From NCBI GenBank assembly GCA_009784445.1, contig WRBQ01000004.1:47421-111420 (forward strand): 64,000 nucleotides of DNA, given 5' to 3'. Both the position numbers and the translations under genes were made by a program. Source of the DNA: Oscillospiraceae bacterium (GTDB taxonomy: Bacteria; Bacillota; Clostridia; Oscillospirales; Acutalibacteraceae). Shown here piece after piece: positions 8,561 through 17,814 of this stretch (positions are counted from its first letter, which is position 1; each line of letters opens with the position of its first letter). The notes beneath the pieces are model-generated. The model did no database searches and was not told the DNA's origin. It was given only the letters and a program-made list of their open reading frames with translations.

Positions 8561-9808
8561 TCATCGTTTGATTGAACCCGCAAAAAATCCATCTTCGCTG
8601 CCGCGCAGCCCAAATTCCGTGGCCACAAAGTAGCGCACATCGTCCATGGCGTGATCGTATTCCTTGCGCGGTGCGTCGCGGCCACCACCGCTTTCCCAAG
8701 TGTAGGCCCCGAACTCGCGGATGCAATCGCCACAGCTTGCGTGGACTTTTAGCCTGTCCTCCCTGAGCTTATCCGCCACGAGTCGAATACCTGTCACTAC
8801 GTCGTTTTTGCCTGCGATCACCGTGAACCGCCCATGCCGCCGAATGCACTCGATGAAACTTGCCGCGCTGGGGTCACACACCACATAGCTGATTTGCCGC
8901 TCACCCGCAAGCTGTTCCAATGCACGATAGTGTTCTTCGTCTGTGCGCTGCATGGCGTTGGCGCGTGAGTCCCAGTAATACTCTGCCAGCCGCACCCAAG
9001 TGCCGTCGTCGGCCTCGCCCCACAGGCCAAAACTGCTTGGATTAACCGTGCCGTAGTCGCAGCTGATGACATGTTTGCCGCAGCGTGGCATATCGTGGAT
9101 CACATGCCTGCCGGATTCAAACATCGGGTAAACCAAGCCCTCGCTGCCCGCCCAAATGCCCTCCACAAAGCGCTTGTAAAACGCCCCGCTGTACAACACT
9201 TTGTAGCGATTGCGGATGGCGGGGTCCAAGCTTGGGTTGTCGTCCATGGTAAAGTGCATGTGCAGCGCGTTTTTCTCCTGCGCCTTGAGCACCCATTCGC
9301 GATAAAACCAGTGCTGCGGATACTCCGGGTTGCAGTTGAACCACAGCTTGCTGCCCTGCACCGAGCAACGCGCAATGGCTTGCTCCACAAAGCTGCGCGG
9401 CATCAGCGCCACTTCGTCAAACAGCACCCCGGCCAAGGTCATGCCTTGAATAAGCGCGGCCGAGCCTTCGTCTTTGCCGCCGAATAAGTACACGCGGTTT
9501 TTTTGCCGCCCAAAGCTAATGTCCAGGTAGTTTTTGCTAATTTTCTCCTCGCATTCAAACCCCAACCCGCGCAGCGTTGGCAACATGGGCGAAACGATAT
9601 TTCTTCTCAATGAGGTCATCGTTTTGCCGCAGATTGCGAAGGCCTGCCCGTTGAACTCGTGCGAAAACCAGCCAAAGAACCCCACGCACATGCTCAGCGT
9701 TTTGCCAGAGCGCACCGCGCCATCACAAACGAGTGCGTCACGCCCGGCATGCGGACTGCGCCTGTGCCACCAGTTCATTGCTGTTGCCTGATTTTTTGAA
9801 AATTGCAC
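8561..9808 (-). CDS. Phage terminase large subunit (GTG start)
   Basis: VCDGAVRSGKTLSMCVGFF Walker A-like, GVLFDEVALMP Walker B, DYGTVNPSSFGLWG nuclease motif. Confidence 0.9.
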   Translation of the reverse strand: MQFSKNQATAMNWWHRRSPHAGRDALVCDGAVRSGKTLSMCVGFFGWFSHEFNGQAFAICGKTMTSLRRNIVSPMLPTLRGLGFECEEKISKNYLDISFGRQKNRVYLFGGKDEGSAALIQGMTLAGVLFDEVALMPRSFVEQAIARCSVQGSKLWFNCNPEYPQHWFYREWVLKAQEKNALHMHFTMDDNPSLDPAIRNRYKVLYSGAFYKRFVEGIWAGSEGLVYPMFESGRHVIHDMPRCGKHVISCDYGTVNPSSFGLWGEADDGTWVRLAEYYWDSRANAMQRTDEEHYRALEQLAGERQISYVVCDPSAASFIECIRRHGRFTVIAGKNDVVTGIRLVADKLREDRLKVHASCGDCIREFGAYTWESGGGRDAPRKEYDHAMDDVRYFVATEFGLRGSEDGFFAGSIKR

Positions 9809-9850
9809 AAATTTTATGATACTTTTTCACCTCCTTACTGACCACTGCTA

Positions 9851-10156
9851 TTAATCACTCGCCACTGACCGTTCAATCGCGTCGTAGAACAGTTTCACTC
9901 CCTGCGGCACCTGCGCCAGCCCGCCCACCTCCACCAAATGCCGCATTGCCTCAAAGCGGTTGTAGAATTTGATGGTGATGTTTCCCCCCTGCTTTGCACG
10001 GGTGATTTCGCTGATGTTGAACACATCCAATTCTTCCAGTTCATGCCAGCTCACGTCTTCGTCCATAAAGAGCAATTTCAGGGCGTCATTACCTTGCCCA
10101 AACGCCAGTTTTCGGTAGCCTTTCAGCACGTCTTCCAGCTGAGATTTTTCCTGCAC
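9851..10156 (-). CDS. Putative terminase small subunit
   Basis: Upstream of terL on the same strand; MQEKSQLEDVLKGYRKLAFGQGNDALKLLF. Confidence 0.5.
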   Translation of the reverse strand: MQEKSQLEDVLKGYRKLAFGQGNDALKLLFMDEDVSWHELEELDVFNISEITRAKQGGNITIKFYNRFEAMRHLVEVGGLAQVPQGVKLFYDAIERSVASD

Positions 10157-10334
10157 TCGCTATCACCCCCCTCCATATAATCTTACAAAACCCCATTTTC
10201 TGCGCACTTTTTTGCGCAGAATTGCCGTTTTTGGAAAAAAAACATTTTTTTTTTTGATTTTTCTTGATTTTCCAAAAAAAACGCCTTGCATTTTTGTGCG
10301 ATTTGTGTTACCATATACGGTGAGGTATGCGCTG

Positions 10335-11153
10335 ATGAACGTGTTGTTTTTGTGCACAGGAAATACGTGCAGAAGTCCCCTTGCGGCCGCGCTGTTTTGT
10401 GCACCATTTTCGGTGCAATCCGCAGGGATTTGCGCCGCCGTCGGCAGCCCCGCCAGCACGCACAGCATTGCCATCGCAGCCGAACTCGGTTGCGATATTT
10501 CGACGCACGCGGCACAGCAGTTGACCTATGAACTGCTGCATTGGGCGGATGCCATCGTTTGCCTAGCGCGAAACCATGCCTTGGCCGTCGCCGATCATGT
10601 GCCGCACAGCAAGTTGCACCTTCTAGGCGGCGGAATCGCTGACCCCTTTGGCGGCACGCTTGAAGATTACCGCGCTTGTGCAGCGCAAATGCAGGCGGCG
10701 ATGCCCGCGCTGCTGCGAAATCTGCAGTGCATGGCGCAGATTGTGCCAACGCAAGCGACCCATCTGCCTGCGCTTGCGCAGCTTGAGCTCGTGGCCGAAT
10801 CTGTGCTGCGCGAAAAGCTTGCGCTAGAAACCTGCCACATGCTCACCGCGCTAATTGATGGCGAAATCGCAGGCAATATTTATGTGGATGAAATTGCAGG
10901 TGTGGCAGACATCAACAACTTGGCGGTGTTTGCCGGCTATCAACGGCAGGGCATTGCCAACCGGCTGCTTGCCCAAGCGGAACTCGGTGCCGCACTGCGC
11001 GGCTGCACGCATGTACACTTAGACGTGCGCGAAAGCAATGCCGCAGCTCGCGCGCTATATGCTTCTCGCGGATATCAAGAAGTGGGCAGCCGCCCAAGCT
11101 ACTACAGCAAGCCCACAGAGGATGCTATACTCATGACGTTGGAGATACAATGA
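10335..11153 (+). CDS. Low-molecular-weight protein phosphatase-like domain fused to RimI-type GNAT acetyltransferase
   Basis: N-term MNVLFLCTGNTCRSPLAAAL (CX5R P-loop) with C-term EIAGVADINNLAVFAGYQRQGIANRLL...LDVRESNAAARALYASRGYQEVGSRPSYY. Confidence 0.88.
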   Translation: MNVLFLCTGNTCRSPLAAALFCAPFSVQSAGICAAVGSPASTHSIAIAAELGCDISTHAAQQLTYELLHWADAIVCLARNHALAVADHVPHSKLHLLGGGIADPFGGTLEDYRACAAQMQAAMPALLRNLQCMAQIVPTQATHLPALAQLELVAESVLREKLALETCHMLTALIDGEIAGNIYVDEIAGVADINNLAVFAGYQRQGIANRLLAQAELGAALRGCTHVHLDVRESNAAARALYASRGYQEVGSRPSYYSKPTEDAILMTLEIQ

Positions 11154-12136
11154 CTATATTGGGATTTGAGACGTCGTGCGACGAAACCGCTGCCGCCATT
11201 GTGCAAGATGGCCGCAAGGTGCTAAGCAGCGTGGTGGCCAGCCAAATTGACGCCCACGCAGTATTTGGCGGCGTGGTGCCCGAAATTGCCGGGCGCATGC
11301 ACATCCAGGCCATCGCCGGAGTGTATCACGAAACCTTGGTGCAGGCGAACCTCACGCTTGACGACATTGACGCCATTGCCGTGACCCACGCACCGGGGCT
11401 AGTTGGCGCGCTGCTAGTTGGGCTGAACTTTGCCAAAGGCTTGGCTTACGCCACAGGCAAGCCGCTAATTGCCGTGCACCACCTGCGTGCACATGTGGCG
11501 GCGAATTATCTCAGCCACGCCACGTTAGAGCCGCCATTCCTATGCTTGATTGCCAGCGGCGGACACACGCACATTGTGCATGTGCAGGATTACACGTCCT
11601 TCGCCGTCATCGGCAAAACCCGCGACGACGCCGCTGGTGAGGCACTTGATAAAACCGCCCGCATGCTCGGCCTGCCTTACCCCGGCGGCATGCACTTGGA
11701 TAAACTGGGCGAAAACGGAAACCCCAATGCGTTCACCTTCCCCCGCCCAAAAGTAGATGGCGTTGACTTTAGCTTTAGCGGCTTGAAAACCGCAGCACGC
11801 AATGTGATTGTCAATTCGCAATCGTCAATGTGCAATGAAGATTTCGCCGCAAGTTTTCAGCTGGCCGTGGCGAACTATCTTTGCGACAATACCCTGCGAG
11901 CCGCCGCCGAACTCAACTGCAACCGCATAGTTCTAGCAGGTGGAGTTTGTGCCAACAGCGTGCTGCGTGCCGAAATGCAACGCCGCTGCGCTGCAAAACA
12001 AATCGAACTTTTCATGCCCGAACTGCGCTGGTGCGGCGACAACGCCGCCATGGTTGGCGCACAGGCTTTTTATGAACACCGCGCCGGCAATGTGGCCGGC
12101 AAGACGTTGAACGCACTGCCCAATTGTCCAATGTAA
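11150..12136 (+). CDS. tsaD: tRNA N6-adenosine threonylcarbamoyltransferase TsaD
   Basis: MTILGFETSCDETAAAI, GGVVPEIAGRMH, ASGGHTHI, LAGGVCANSVLR. Confidence 0.96.
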   Translation: MTILGFETSCDETAAAIVQDGRKVLSSVVASQIDAHAVFGGVVPEIAGRMHIQAIAGVYHETLVQANLTLDDIDAIAVTHAPGLVGALLVGLNFAKGLAYATGKPLIAVHHLRAHVAANYLSHATLEPPFLCLIASGGHTHIVHVQDYTSFAVIGKTRDDAAGEALDKTARMLGLPYPGGMHLDKLGENGNPNAFTFPRPKVDGVDFSFSGLKTAARNVIVNSQSSMCNEDFAASFQLAVANYLCDNTLRAAAELNCNRIVLAGGVCANSVLRAEMQRRCAAKQIELFMPELRWCGDNAAMVGAQAFYEHRAGNVAGKTLNALPNCPM

Positions 12137-12188
12137 CCATTGGAGGGATATAAAAAACAGGGAACGTAAAAACAAAAGGAGAATAACC

Positions 12189-13211
12189 ATGAAAAAATTC
12201 GTCGCGTTAGCTTGCATGCTCATTTTCACCTGCACCGCAGCCATTGTGCTGTTGGCATGGCCCGCCCAAGCATCTCCGCAAAACGATCTTGCCGCCGAAC
12301 TGTTTGCGCTAACCAACGCACACCGCGTGAGTGCCGGTTTGCCCGCACTGCTGCATGGTGGTGCCACCGTGCAAGCCGCCGCACACAGCCGTGCAGCCGA
12401 ACTGCGCCACCTAACTGACCAACAGTTTAGAAACCACGAGCGCCCAAACGGCGATGATTTCATCTGGTTGCTATTTGAATACGGCATTCCCTTCACAGAC
12501 ATTCCCAACGAGAATATTTTGCGTGGGCACGCCACCCCACAAGCTGCCATGAACCAATTTTCTAGCTCAGCGGCGCACAACAACACCATGCTGCGCGCTA
12601 GCTACACCCACTTGGCCATCGGCGTGTATGAACACAACGGTCGGCTATATTGGGCGCAGATTTTTGTGCAGTTTACGCCGACGAACTTCCCCCCAAGCAC
12701 GGCACCGAGCGGCACAACCACTACGACCACAACAACTTCAACTACGTCAACCACGACAACCACTGCTGCTGCGCCGGTAACGACGACCACAACCACCGCG
12801 CCTACTACAACTACTACCACAACCACAACGACAGGCGCAACAACGACGACTACTGCACCAACCACAACAACTACCACCACAACCACAACCGCCGCTGGTG
12901 CAACAACCACAACAACTGCTGCGCCAACGACCACAACGACGACCAGGCCAGTTACAACCACTACAGCTGCTGGTGCCACTACAACAACTACCAGACCAAC
13001 CACAACAACTGCAACAACCGCTGCAACCACGACAACCGCCGGTGGTGGTGCCGGTGGTGCTACGACAACGACCACCGCGACCACAACAACAGTGGCGACA
13101 ACGCCCCCCCCCAGTACACCTAGCTCACCACTAGCTTCAATCACCGAATTCTTCCTGTCGCTGCTTTCTGTTGTGTTTGCTTCAATTTTAAACTTTAGTC
13201 TACTCAGGTAA
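12189..13211 (+). CDS. Secreted CAP-domain protein with long Thr-rich region and hydrophobic C-terminus
   Basis: Signal peptide; ALTNAHRVSAGLPALL, NENILRGHATPQAAMNQF, THLAIGVYEHNGRLYWAQIF; poly-Thr tract. Confidence 0.85.
   Translation: MKKFVALACMLIFTCTAAIVLLAWPAQASPQNDLAAELFALTNAHRVSAGLPALLHGGATVQAAAHSRAAELRHLTDQQFRNHERPNGDDFIWLLFEYGIPFTDIPNENILRGHATPQAAMNQFSSSAAHNNTMLRASYTHLAIGVYEHNGRLYWAQIFVQFTPTNFPPSTAPSGTTTTTTTTSTTSTTTTTAAAPVTTTTTTAPTTTTTTTTTTGATTTTTAPTTTTTTTTTTAAGATTTTTAAPTTTTTTRPVTTTTAAGATTTTTRPTTTTATTAATTTTAGGGAGGATTTTTATTTTVATTPPPSTPSSPLASITEFFLSLLSVVFASILNFSLLR
12712..13108 (+). repeat. ACN triplet low-complexity tract coding poly-Thr with A/P/G/R interruptions
   Basis: Direct reading of translated TTTTTTSTTSTTTTTAAAPVTTTTTT... 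Confidence 0.9.
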
Positions 13212-13231
13212 CCCCTTTAAGGAGGCTTTGC

Positions 13232-13858
13232 ATGAAGAAAATTTTCGCTTTATTACTAACCGCTGGCATGTTGGTGGCCTTTGCGCTGCCTGCTGCCGCC
13301 AGCACTACGGTAGCCCGCGATGTGCTGTATGCGGCGGAGCGCGCAATGCCAGGCGTGGCAACTTCCACCAACACCAACGCGCAAATCCGCGATGTGCTTC
13401 GTTTAACAAACAATGAGCGCCGCATGAATTTTCGCCCTGCAGTGCAGGAAAATTCTGCACTAAACGCCGCCGCCGCTGTGCGTGCACGTGAAGCTGCACA
13501 AAGATGGAGCCACACGCGACCAAACGGACAGATTTGGCACACGGTGCTTGCGCCACATGGTGTTACTGGTTTTGCGCACGCCAGCGAAAACCTTGCAAGC
13601 ATCAGTGGCGGCGCCAACCCCGCAGACGCCGCCCGCGCAGTGGCCAGCTGGATGAGCTCCCCCGCACATCGCGAGGCGCTGCTGGGCAACCATACCCATG
13701 TGGGGCATGGGGTGTATCGTCACGTAGCGGCCAACGGCACAGTCACCTATTTTTGGGCGCAAATTTTCATGCACGACAACATCACTAGCAACACCCTTGG
13801 CATTTGGGACTTGATTGTAGGTGTCACGCTCACCCTGATGCGCGCGGTTGGATTGTAA
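13232..13858 (+). CDS. Secreted CAP-domain protein, paralog without Thr tract
   Basis: Signal peptide; LTNNERRMNFRPAVQENSALNAAAAVRAREAAQRWSHTRPNG, YFWAQIF. Confidence 0.85.
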   Translation: MKKIFALLLTAGMLVAFALPAAASTTVARDVLYAAERAMPGVATSTNTNAQIRDVLRLTNNERRMNFRPAVQENSALNAAAAVRAREAAQRWSHTRPNGQIWHTVLAPHGVTGFAHASENLASISGGANPADAARAVASWMSSPAHREALLGNHTHVGHGVYRHVAANGTVTYFWAQIFMHDNITSNTLGIWDLIVGVTLTLMRAVGL

Positions 13859-13890
13859 TTACCAACATTAAATCTCGCAAAACTGCAAAC

Positions 13891-13926
13891 ACTACCTCTT
13901 GAAACACATTCAGGAGGTAGTTTTTT
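13891..13926 (+). promoter_or_regulatory. Stem-loop with T-run overlapping the Shine-Dalgarno sequence of the deacetylase gene
   Basis: ACTACCTCTTGAA-ACACA-TTCAGGAGGTAGT-TTTTT; 13-bp stem, AGGAGG in 3' arm. Confidence 0.65.
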
Positions 13927-13929
13927 ATC

Positions 13930-14850
13930 ATGAAGAATTTAGCAAAAATCGGCGTGGCTGGCTTGGCCGCCTTGGCGCTCACCGTGCCCGCGGGTGCAAA
14001 GGCCCAGCGTCCGCCGCTACCCAAGCGCAGCATTGAATCCCCCGGCAAGCACGGCCTGCCCACCAAGAAAATTGAGCATGCCTACGGCGTGCCAAAAGAT
14101 GGCAACCCGCACCAGATTTCTATCGACAACCAGCGTTTTTTTGACCAGCATCCCGAATACAAGGCCGTGGCATTTGACAGCCGCGCCATGCAGCCCGATG
14201 CTGAAAAATCGCTGTATCTGACGTTTGACTGCGGCTACGAGAACGGCTACACAGCCAAAATCCTCGACGTACTGCAAGAAAAAGAAGTGCCGGCGGCGTT
14301 TTTCTGCACCTTAGATCACTTCAAAACCGCACCGGACATCGTGGAGCGCATGATTGACGAAGGCCACATTGTGGGCAATCACAGCACCACCCATGCCTCG
14401 TTTGCCGCGCTCACGCCCGAACGCATGGCCGAAGAAGTGCTGACCGCCGACAATTATCTGCGCGAAACCTTTGGCTATACCTCGCCGTATTTCCGCTACC
14501 CCAGCGGGGAGTACAACGAAACTGCGCTACGCACCGTGGCCGACCTAGGCTTTGCCAACGTGTTTTGGTCCTCCAGCTATGCCGATTGGGACGTGAAAAG
14601 CCAAAAAGGTGGCGCATATGCCCGCGACACCATGCTCAGCCGCCTGCACCCGGGCGCGATTATTCTGCTGCACAGCGTGAGCGCGGACAACGCAGCCGCT
14701 ATGGCGGAGATTATCGACCAAGCACGCGCACAGGGCTATGTATTCAGAGATTTAAGTAACTTGCCCATTGCCCCGCAGTCTCTCAATAGGCACCTTGCTC
14801 ACCGCAGGTGTCGGGATTTGACAAACTTGCCGCTTGTTTTTTCCTCATAA
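13930..14850 (+). CDS. Polysaccharide deacetylase, PdaA-like
   Basis: LYLTFDCGYENGYTAKILDVL, GHIVGNHSTTH, PYFRYPSGEYN, HPGAIILLHSV. Confidence 0.88.
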   Translation: MKNLAKIGVAGLAALALTVPAGAKAQRPPLPKRSIESPGKHGLPTKKIEHAYGVPKDGNPHQISIDNQRFFDQHPEYKAVAFDSRAMQPDAEKSLYLTFDCGYENGYTAKILDVLQEKEVPAAFFCTLDHFKTAPDIVERMIDEGHIVGNHSTTHASFAALTPERMAEEVLTADNYLRETFGYTSPYFRYPSGEYNETALRTVADLGFANVFWSSSYADWDVKSQKGGAYARDTMLSRLHPGAIILLHSVSADNAAAMAEIIDQARAQGYVFRDLSNLPIAPQSLNRHLAHRRCRDLTNLPLVFSS

Positions 14851-14903
14851 TGGAAGTCGTTTGGTTTAGTCTGTAAAATTGCGCACTTTGTCACTTTCTT
14901 GCG

Positions 14904-14932
14904 TTGACAAGCGAAAGTGTTTGGTGTATCAT
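14904..14932 (+). promoter_or_regulatory. Sigma-A promoter
   Basis: TTGACA-17-TATCAT. Confidence 0.6.
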
Positions 14933-14964
14933 AGTGATAAAGCAAACACCGAAGGGAGTCCGCA

Positions 14965-15546
14965 ATGTCTGACGAGAAAAAAGAAAAAAAAGAGCAACTG
15001 CGCTCAAAAGTGCAGGCCCTTGTGACTTATTATGAAGAAGAAAAACGCCGAAATGAGGAACTGGAAATGGAAATTGAACGCCTAAGAGCCGAGCAACGCG
15101 CCAACGAATATAATCAACCCCCGATGCCGCAAGCTCCCAGTTTCGCACCTGTGCAGCAGCCGTCTTATCAAATGCAGCATTTTGCATCGCCCCCGCCCGC
15201 ACCGGCACCACAACCCGCAGCTTACCGCTACACACCGCCTGCACCTGCATACCCCGCACAAGGCGCAGCAAGCTGCCAACGCGTTGTGCAATGCGTGGAA
15301 CAACTGCGCGCGCGCCTGCAACAAGCGGCCTATGACTACAACTCGCCCTACGGGGATTACGAAACCATGGGACTGATGGATCGCCTGCAAGAGCAATTGG
15401 GCGAACTATGCCGCGAACTGGGCGTGCCCGCACCTGCTGCAGCTGCGCCTCCAGCTCCTGCACCTCAACCAGTACCGGTTTATGCGCCACCTGCACCCGC
15501 AGCACCGGCCATGCACTATCCTCCCCCACCCCCGCGCTATTATTAA
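14965..15546 (+). CDS. Hypothetical protein: charged coiled coil plus Pro/Ala/Tyr-rich C-terminus
   Basis: EEEKRRNEELEMEIERLRAEQ then P/A-rich tract ending HYPPPPPRYY. Confidence 0.7.
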   Translation: MSDEKKEKKEQLRSKVQALVTYYEEEKRRNEELEMEIERLRAEQRANEYNQPPMPQAPSFAPVQQPSYQMQHFASPPPAPAPQPAAYRYTPPAPAYPAQGAASCQRVVQCVEQLRARLQQAAYDYNSPYGDYETMGLMDRLQEQLGELCRELGVPAPAAAAPPAPAPQPVPVYAPPAPAAPAMHYPPPPPRYY

Positions 15547-15623
15547 CATCTCCCCCTCTTCAAACTATAATAATCAACCGCTCACAGCTTGGCCGCTGGT
15601 GGGCGGTTGGTTACAACTTTAGC

Positions 15624-15652
15624 TTGACTTTCGTGCTCTGTTGTGGTAGAAT
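15624..15652 (+). promoter_or_regulatory. Sigma-A promoter of thiN
   Basis: TTGACT-17-TAGAAT. Confidence 0.6.
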
Positions 15653-15679
15653 AAACTGTATACAAAAGGGAGTGAAGGC

Positions 15680-16294
15680 ATGCACACATGCTACATTGTT
15701 GGTGCGGCACCGCAGGCTGTGCGCATTGCACCGCAGACAGGCGATTTCATCATTGCTGCCGACGGCGGCTTGCATCACCTACAGGCTTGGGGCGTGCAGG
15801 TTGATCGTCTTGTAGGCGACATGGATTCGCTTGGCGAGTTGCCACTGGGTATACCATTCAAAAGATACCCTGCCGAGAAAGACGACACCGATTTAGCGCT
15901 AGCCCTTGAGTTAGGGCTGCAAGCAGGCTACACTCGCTTTATATTCAGCGGCTGCACCGGCGGTCGAGCCGACCACATGTTTGCGAATGTGCAACTGCTG
16001 GTGCAGGCGGCCAAACACGGCGTGCAGGCTACTATGCTAGACGAAGACTACACATTGACAGCACTTGCGGGGCCGGGCGAACTCAAGCTAGAAGGCCATG
16101 GCACGGTGTCTGTGTTTGCCTATGGCGACTGCGCCCAGAGCGTGACCATTACCGGCATGAAGTACAACATCGCAGGCGAAACACTGCAAGGCGATGTGCC
16201 GCGTGGCATCTCGAATGAACTGAACGGCCAAGGCACTGTCGCACTAGAGCATGGGGTGCTATTGGTTTATCAATACAAGGAGCAACAATCATGA
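15680..16294 (+). CDS. thiN: Thiamine pyrophosphokinase
   Basis: IAADGGLHHL, LVGDMDSLG, YPAEKDDTDLALAL, GGRADHMFANVQLL. Confidence 0.9.
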   Translation: MHTCYIVGAAPQAVRIAPQTGDFIIAADGGLHHLQAWGVQVDRLVGDMDSLGELPLGIPFKRYPAEKDDTDLALALELGLQAGYTRFIFSGCTGGRADHMFANVQLLVQAAKHGVQATMLDEDYTLTALAGPGELKLEGHGTVSVFAYGDCAQSVTITGMKYNIAGETLQGDVPRGISNELNGQGTVALEHGVLLVYQYKEQQS

Positions 16295-16812
16295 ACGATC
16301 TGCGCTTAGCTATCCCCGCGCCTGAACACGCCGCTGCTGTTGCGGACTACCGCGACGAAATGCTGGCGCACGGCAGTGACTTCGATGGCTGCGGCGGGTT
16401 GAAAGATTACGACGATGCTGCAGAATGGATCACGTGGATGCGGCTGTTTGAGCGCGAAGAAACCAAGCCTATGTCTGATCTAGTGCCCGCGCAGCAATAT
16501 CTGCTGATGCAGGACGAGCGCGTGCTGGGTATGATACAAGTGCGCTTGCGTATCAACACCGAATTTTTGGCGGAGTATTTCGGGCACATTGGTTATTCAG
16601 TGCGGCCGACTGAGCGCAGCAAAGGCTATGCCAAGGCCATGCTTGCCCTTGCCCTGCGCGAGTGCCCACAACTTGGCGTGCCGCGCGTGCTGGTGACAGC
16701 CTATGCCGACAACGTTGCCAGCCGCAAAACCATTGAGGCTAACGGCGGGCAGTTTGAGCGCCTGACCCAACTGGACGACAAAACCTACGCACGATATTGG
16801 ATTCAAGTATAG
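16291..16812 (+). CDS. GNAT family N-acetyltransferase
   Basis: GHIGYSVRPTERSKGYAKAMLALAL, VASRKTIEANGG. Confidence 0.88.
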   Translation: MNDLRLAIPAPEHAAAVADYRDEMLAHGSDFDGCGGLKDYDDAAEWITWMRLFEREETKPMSDLVPAQQYLLMQDERVLGMIQVRLRINTEFLAEYFGHIGYSVRPTERSKGYAKAMLALALRECPQLGVPRVLVTAYADNVASRKTIEANGGQFERLTQLDDKTYARYWIQV

Positions 16813-16820
16813 AGGTATTT

Positions 16821-17804
16821 ATGCGATACGCATTAATCGGCTGCGGCCGCGTGGCACCCAGCCACATCACCGCCGCACGCAATAACAACCTGCACATCGC
16901 CGCGCTGTGCGACACTGACCCACAGCCGCATTTGCAGCTAGACGACGTGCCCATGTTCGCGAATTATCGGGACATGCTAAGGGAAGTGCAGCCGCAACTG
17001 GTGGCCATCGCCACGCCCAGCGGTCTGCATGCACAAATGGCACTGGACTGCTTAGACGCCGCTGCACATGTGATCATTGAAAAACCCATGGCCATGAACT
17101 TGGCTGACGCGGCGAAAATTGCCGAAAAAGCACAAGCAACCGGCCTAGTGGTCGGCGTGAACCTGCAAAATCGCTTTAACCCCGCCGTGCAGCGGCTGAA
17201 ACAAGCCATGGATACAGGCCGCTTTGGTCGCATCTTCAACGCCAGCATGCAGCTGCAATGGCACCGCGGTGATGACTACTACAACTCCGCTGCATGGCGC
17301 GGCACGCACGCCCAAGACGGCGGCGTGATGATGAACCAAAGCATTCATGGCATTGATTTGCTCAACTGGATGATGGGCGCAGACCCCGTGCAGGTGAAGG
17401 CCTTTCGCTCAACCTTGGTGCGCAACATTGAGGCCGAAGACCTAGGCTTGGCTGTATTGAGCTACCCCTGCGGTGCGCTTGCCAGCCTGCAATGCAGCAC
17501 CCTGCGCTACCCCGCAATACAGGAACAAGTTCTTGAATTCAACGGCGAGCGCGGCTTTGTGCGCCTTGGCGGCAGCTGCGCGCAGGTGATTGAAGCCTGG
17601 CGATTCGACGATAACTCCCCCGACGAAGAGGCACGCATGTGCCGTGAATTTGGCCAAAGCCCCGCGCATGTTTATGGCCATGGCCACAGCTTGCATTATG
17701 CCGATGTGCTGCGCGCCATTGCAACCGGCACGCAGCCGCTAATCAACGCAGAAGAAGGCATGCGTGCGCTGAAAATCATCCTGGCGGCATACAAAGACGC
17801 GTGA
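16821..17804 (+). CDS. Gfo/Idh/MocA family oxidoreductase
   Basis: YALIGCGRVAPSHITAA, HVIIEKPMAMNLADA, QNRFNPAVQRLK. Confidence 0.92.
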   Translation: MRYALIGCGRVAPSHITAARNNNLHIAALCDTDPQPHLQLDDVPMFANYRDMLREVQPQLVAIATPSGLHAQMALDCLDAAAHVIIEKPMAMNLADAAKIAEKAQATGLVVGVNLQNRFNPAVQRLKQAMDTGRFGRIFNASMQLQWHRGDDYYNSAAWRGTHAQDGGVMMNQSIHGIDLLNWMMGADPVQVKAFRSTLVRNIEAEDLGLAVLSYPCGALASLQCSTLRYPAIQEQVLEFNGERGFVRLGGSCAQVIEAWRFDDNSPDEEARMCREFGQSPAHVYGHGHSLHYADVLRAIATGTQPLINAEEGMRALKIILAAYKDA

Positions 17805-17814
17805 CGCGAAGTGT

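Noticed and set aside
10200-10300. Poly-A/T stretch as a separate element
   Set aside because: Best read as a terminator-like inverted repeat (CGTTTTTGGAAAA.../...TTTTCCAAAAAAAACG) in the gap between divergent gene blocks; homopolymer length may also be uncertain.
3244-10334. attL/attR of a prophage
   Set aside because: No convincing direct repeat or tRNA gene at the borders could be seen by eye, and no integrase is present; an exact-repeat search would be needed.
12602-13144. Minus-strand 180-aa poly-Val ORF
   Set aside because: Antisense shadow of the ACN/Thr repeat (GTN on the other strand); no RBS and no independent support.
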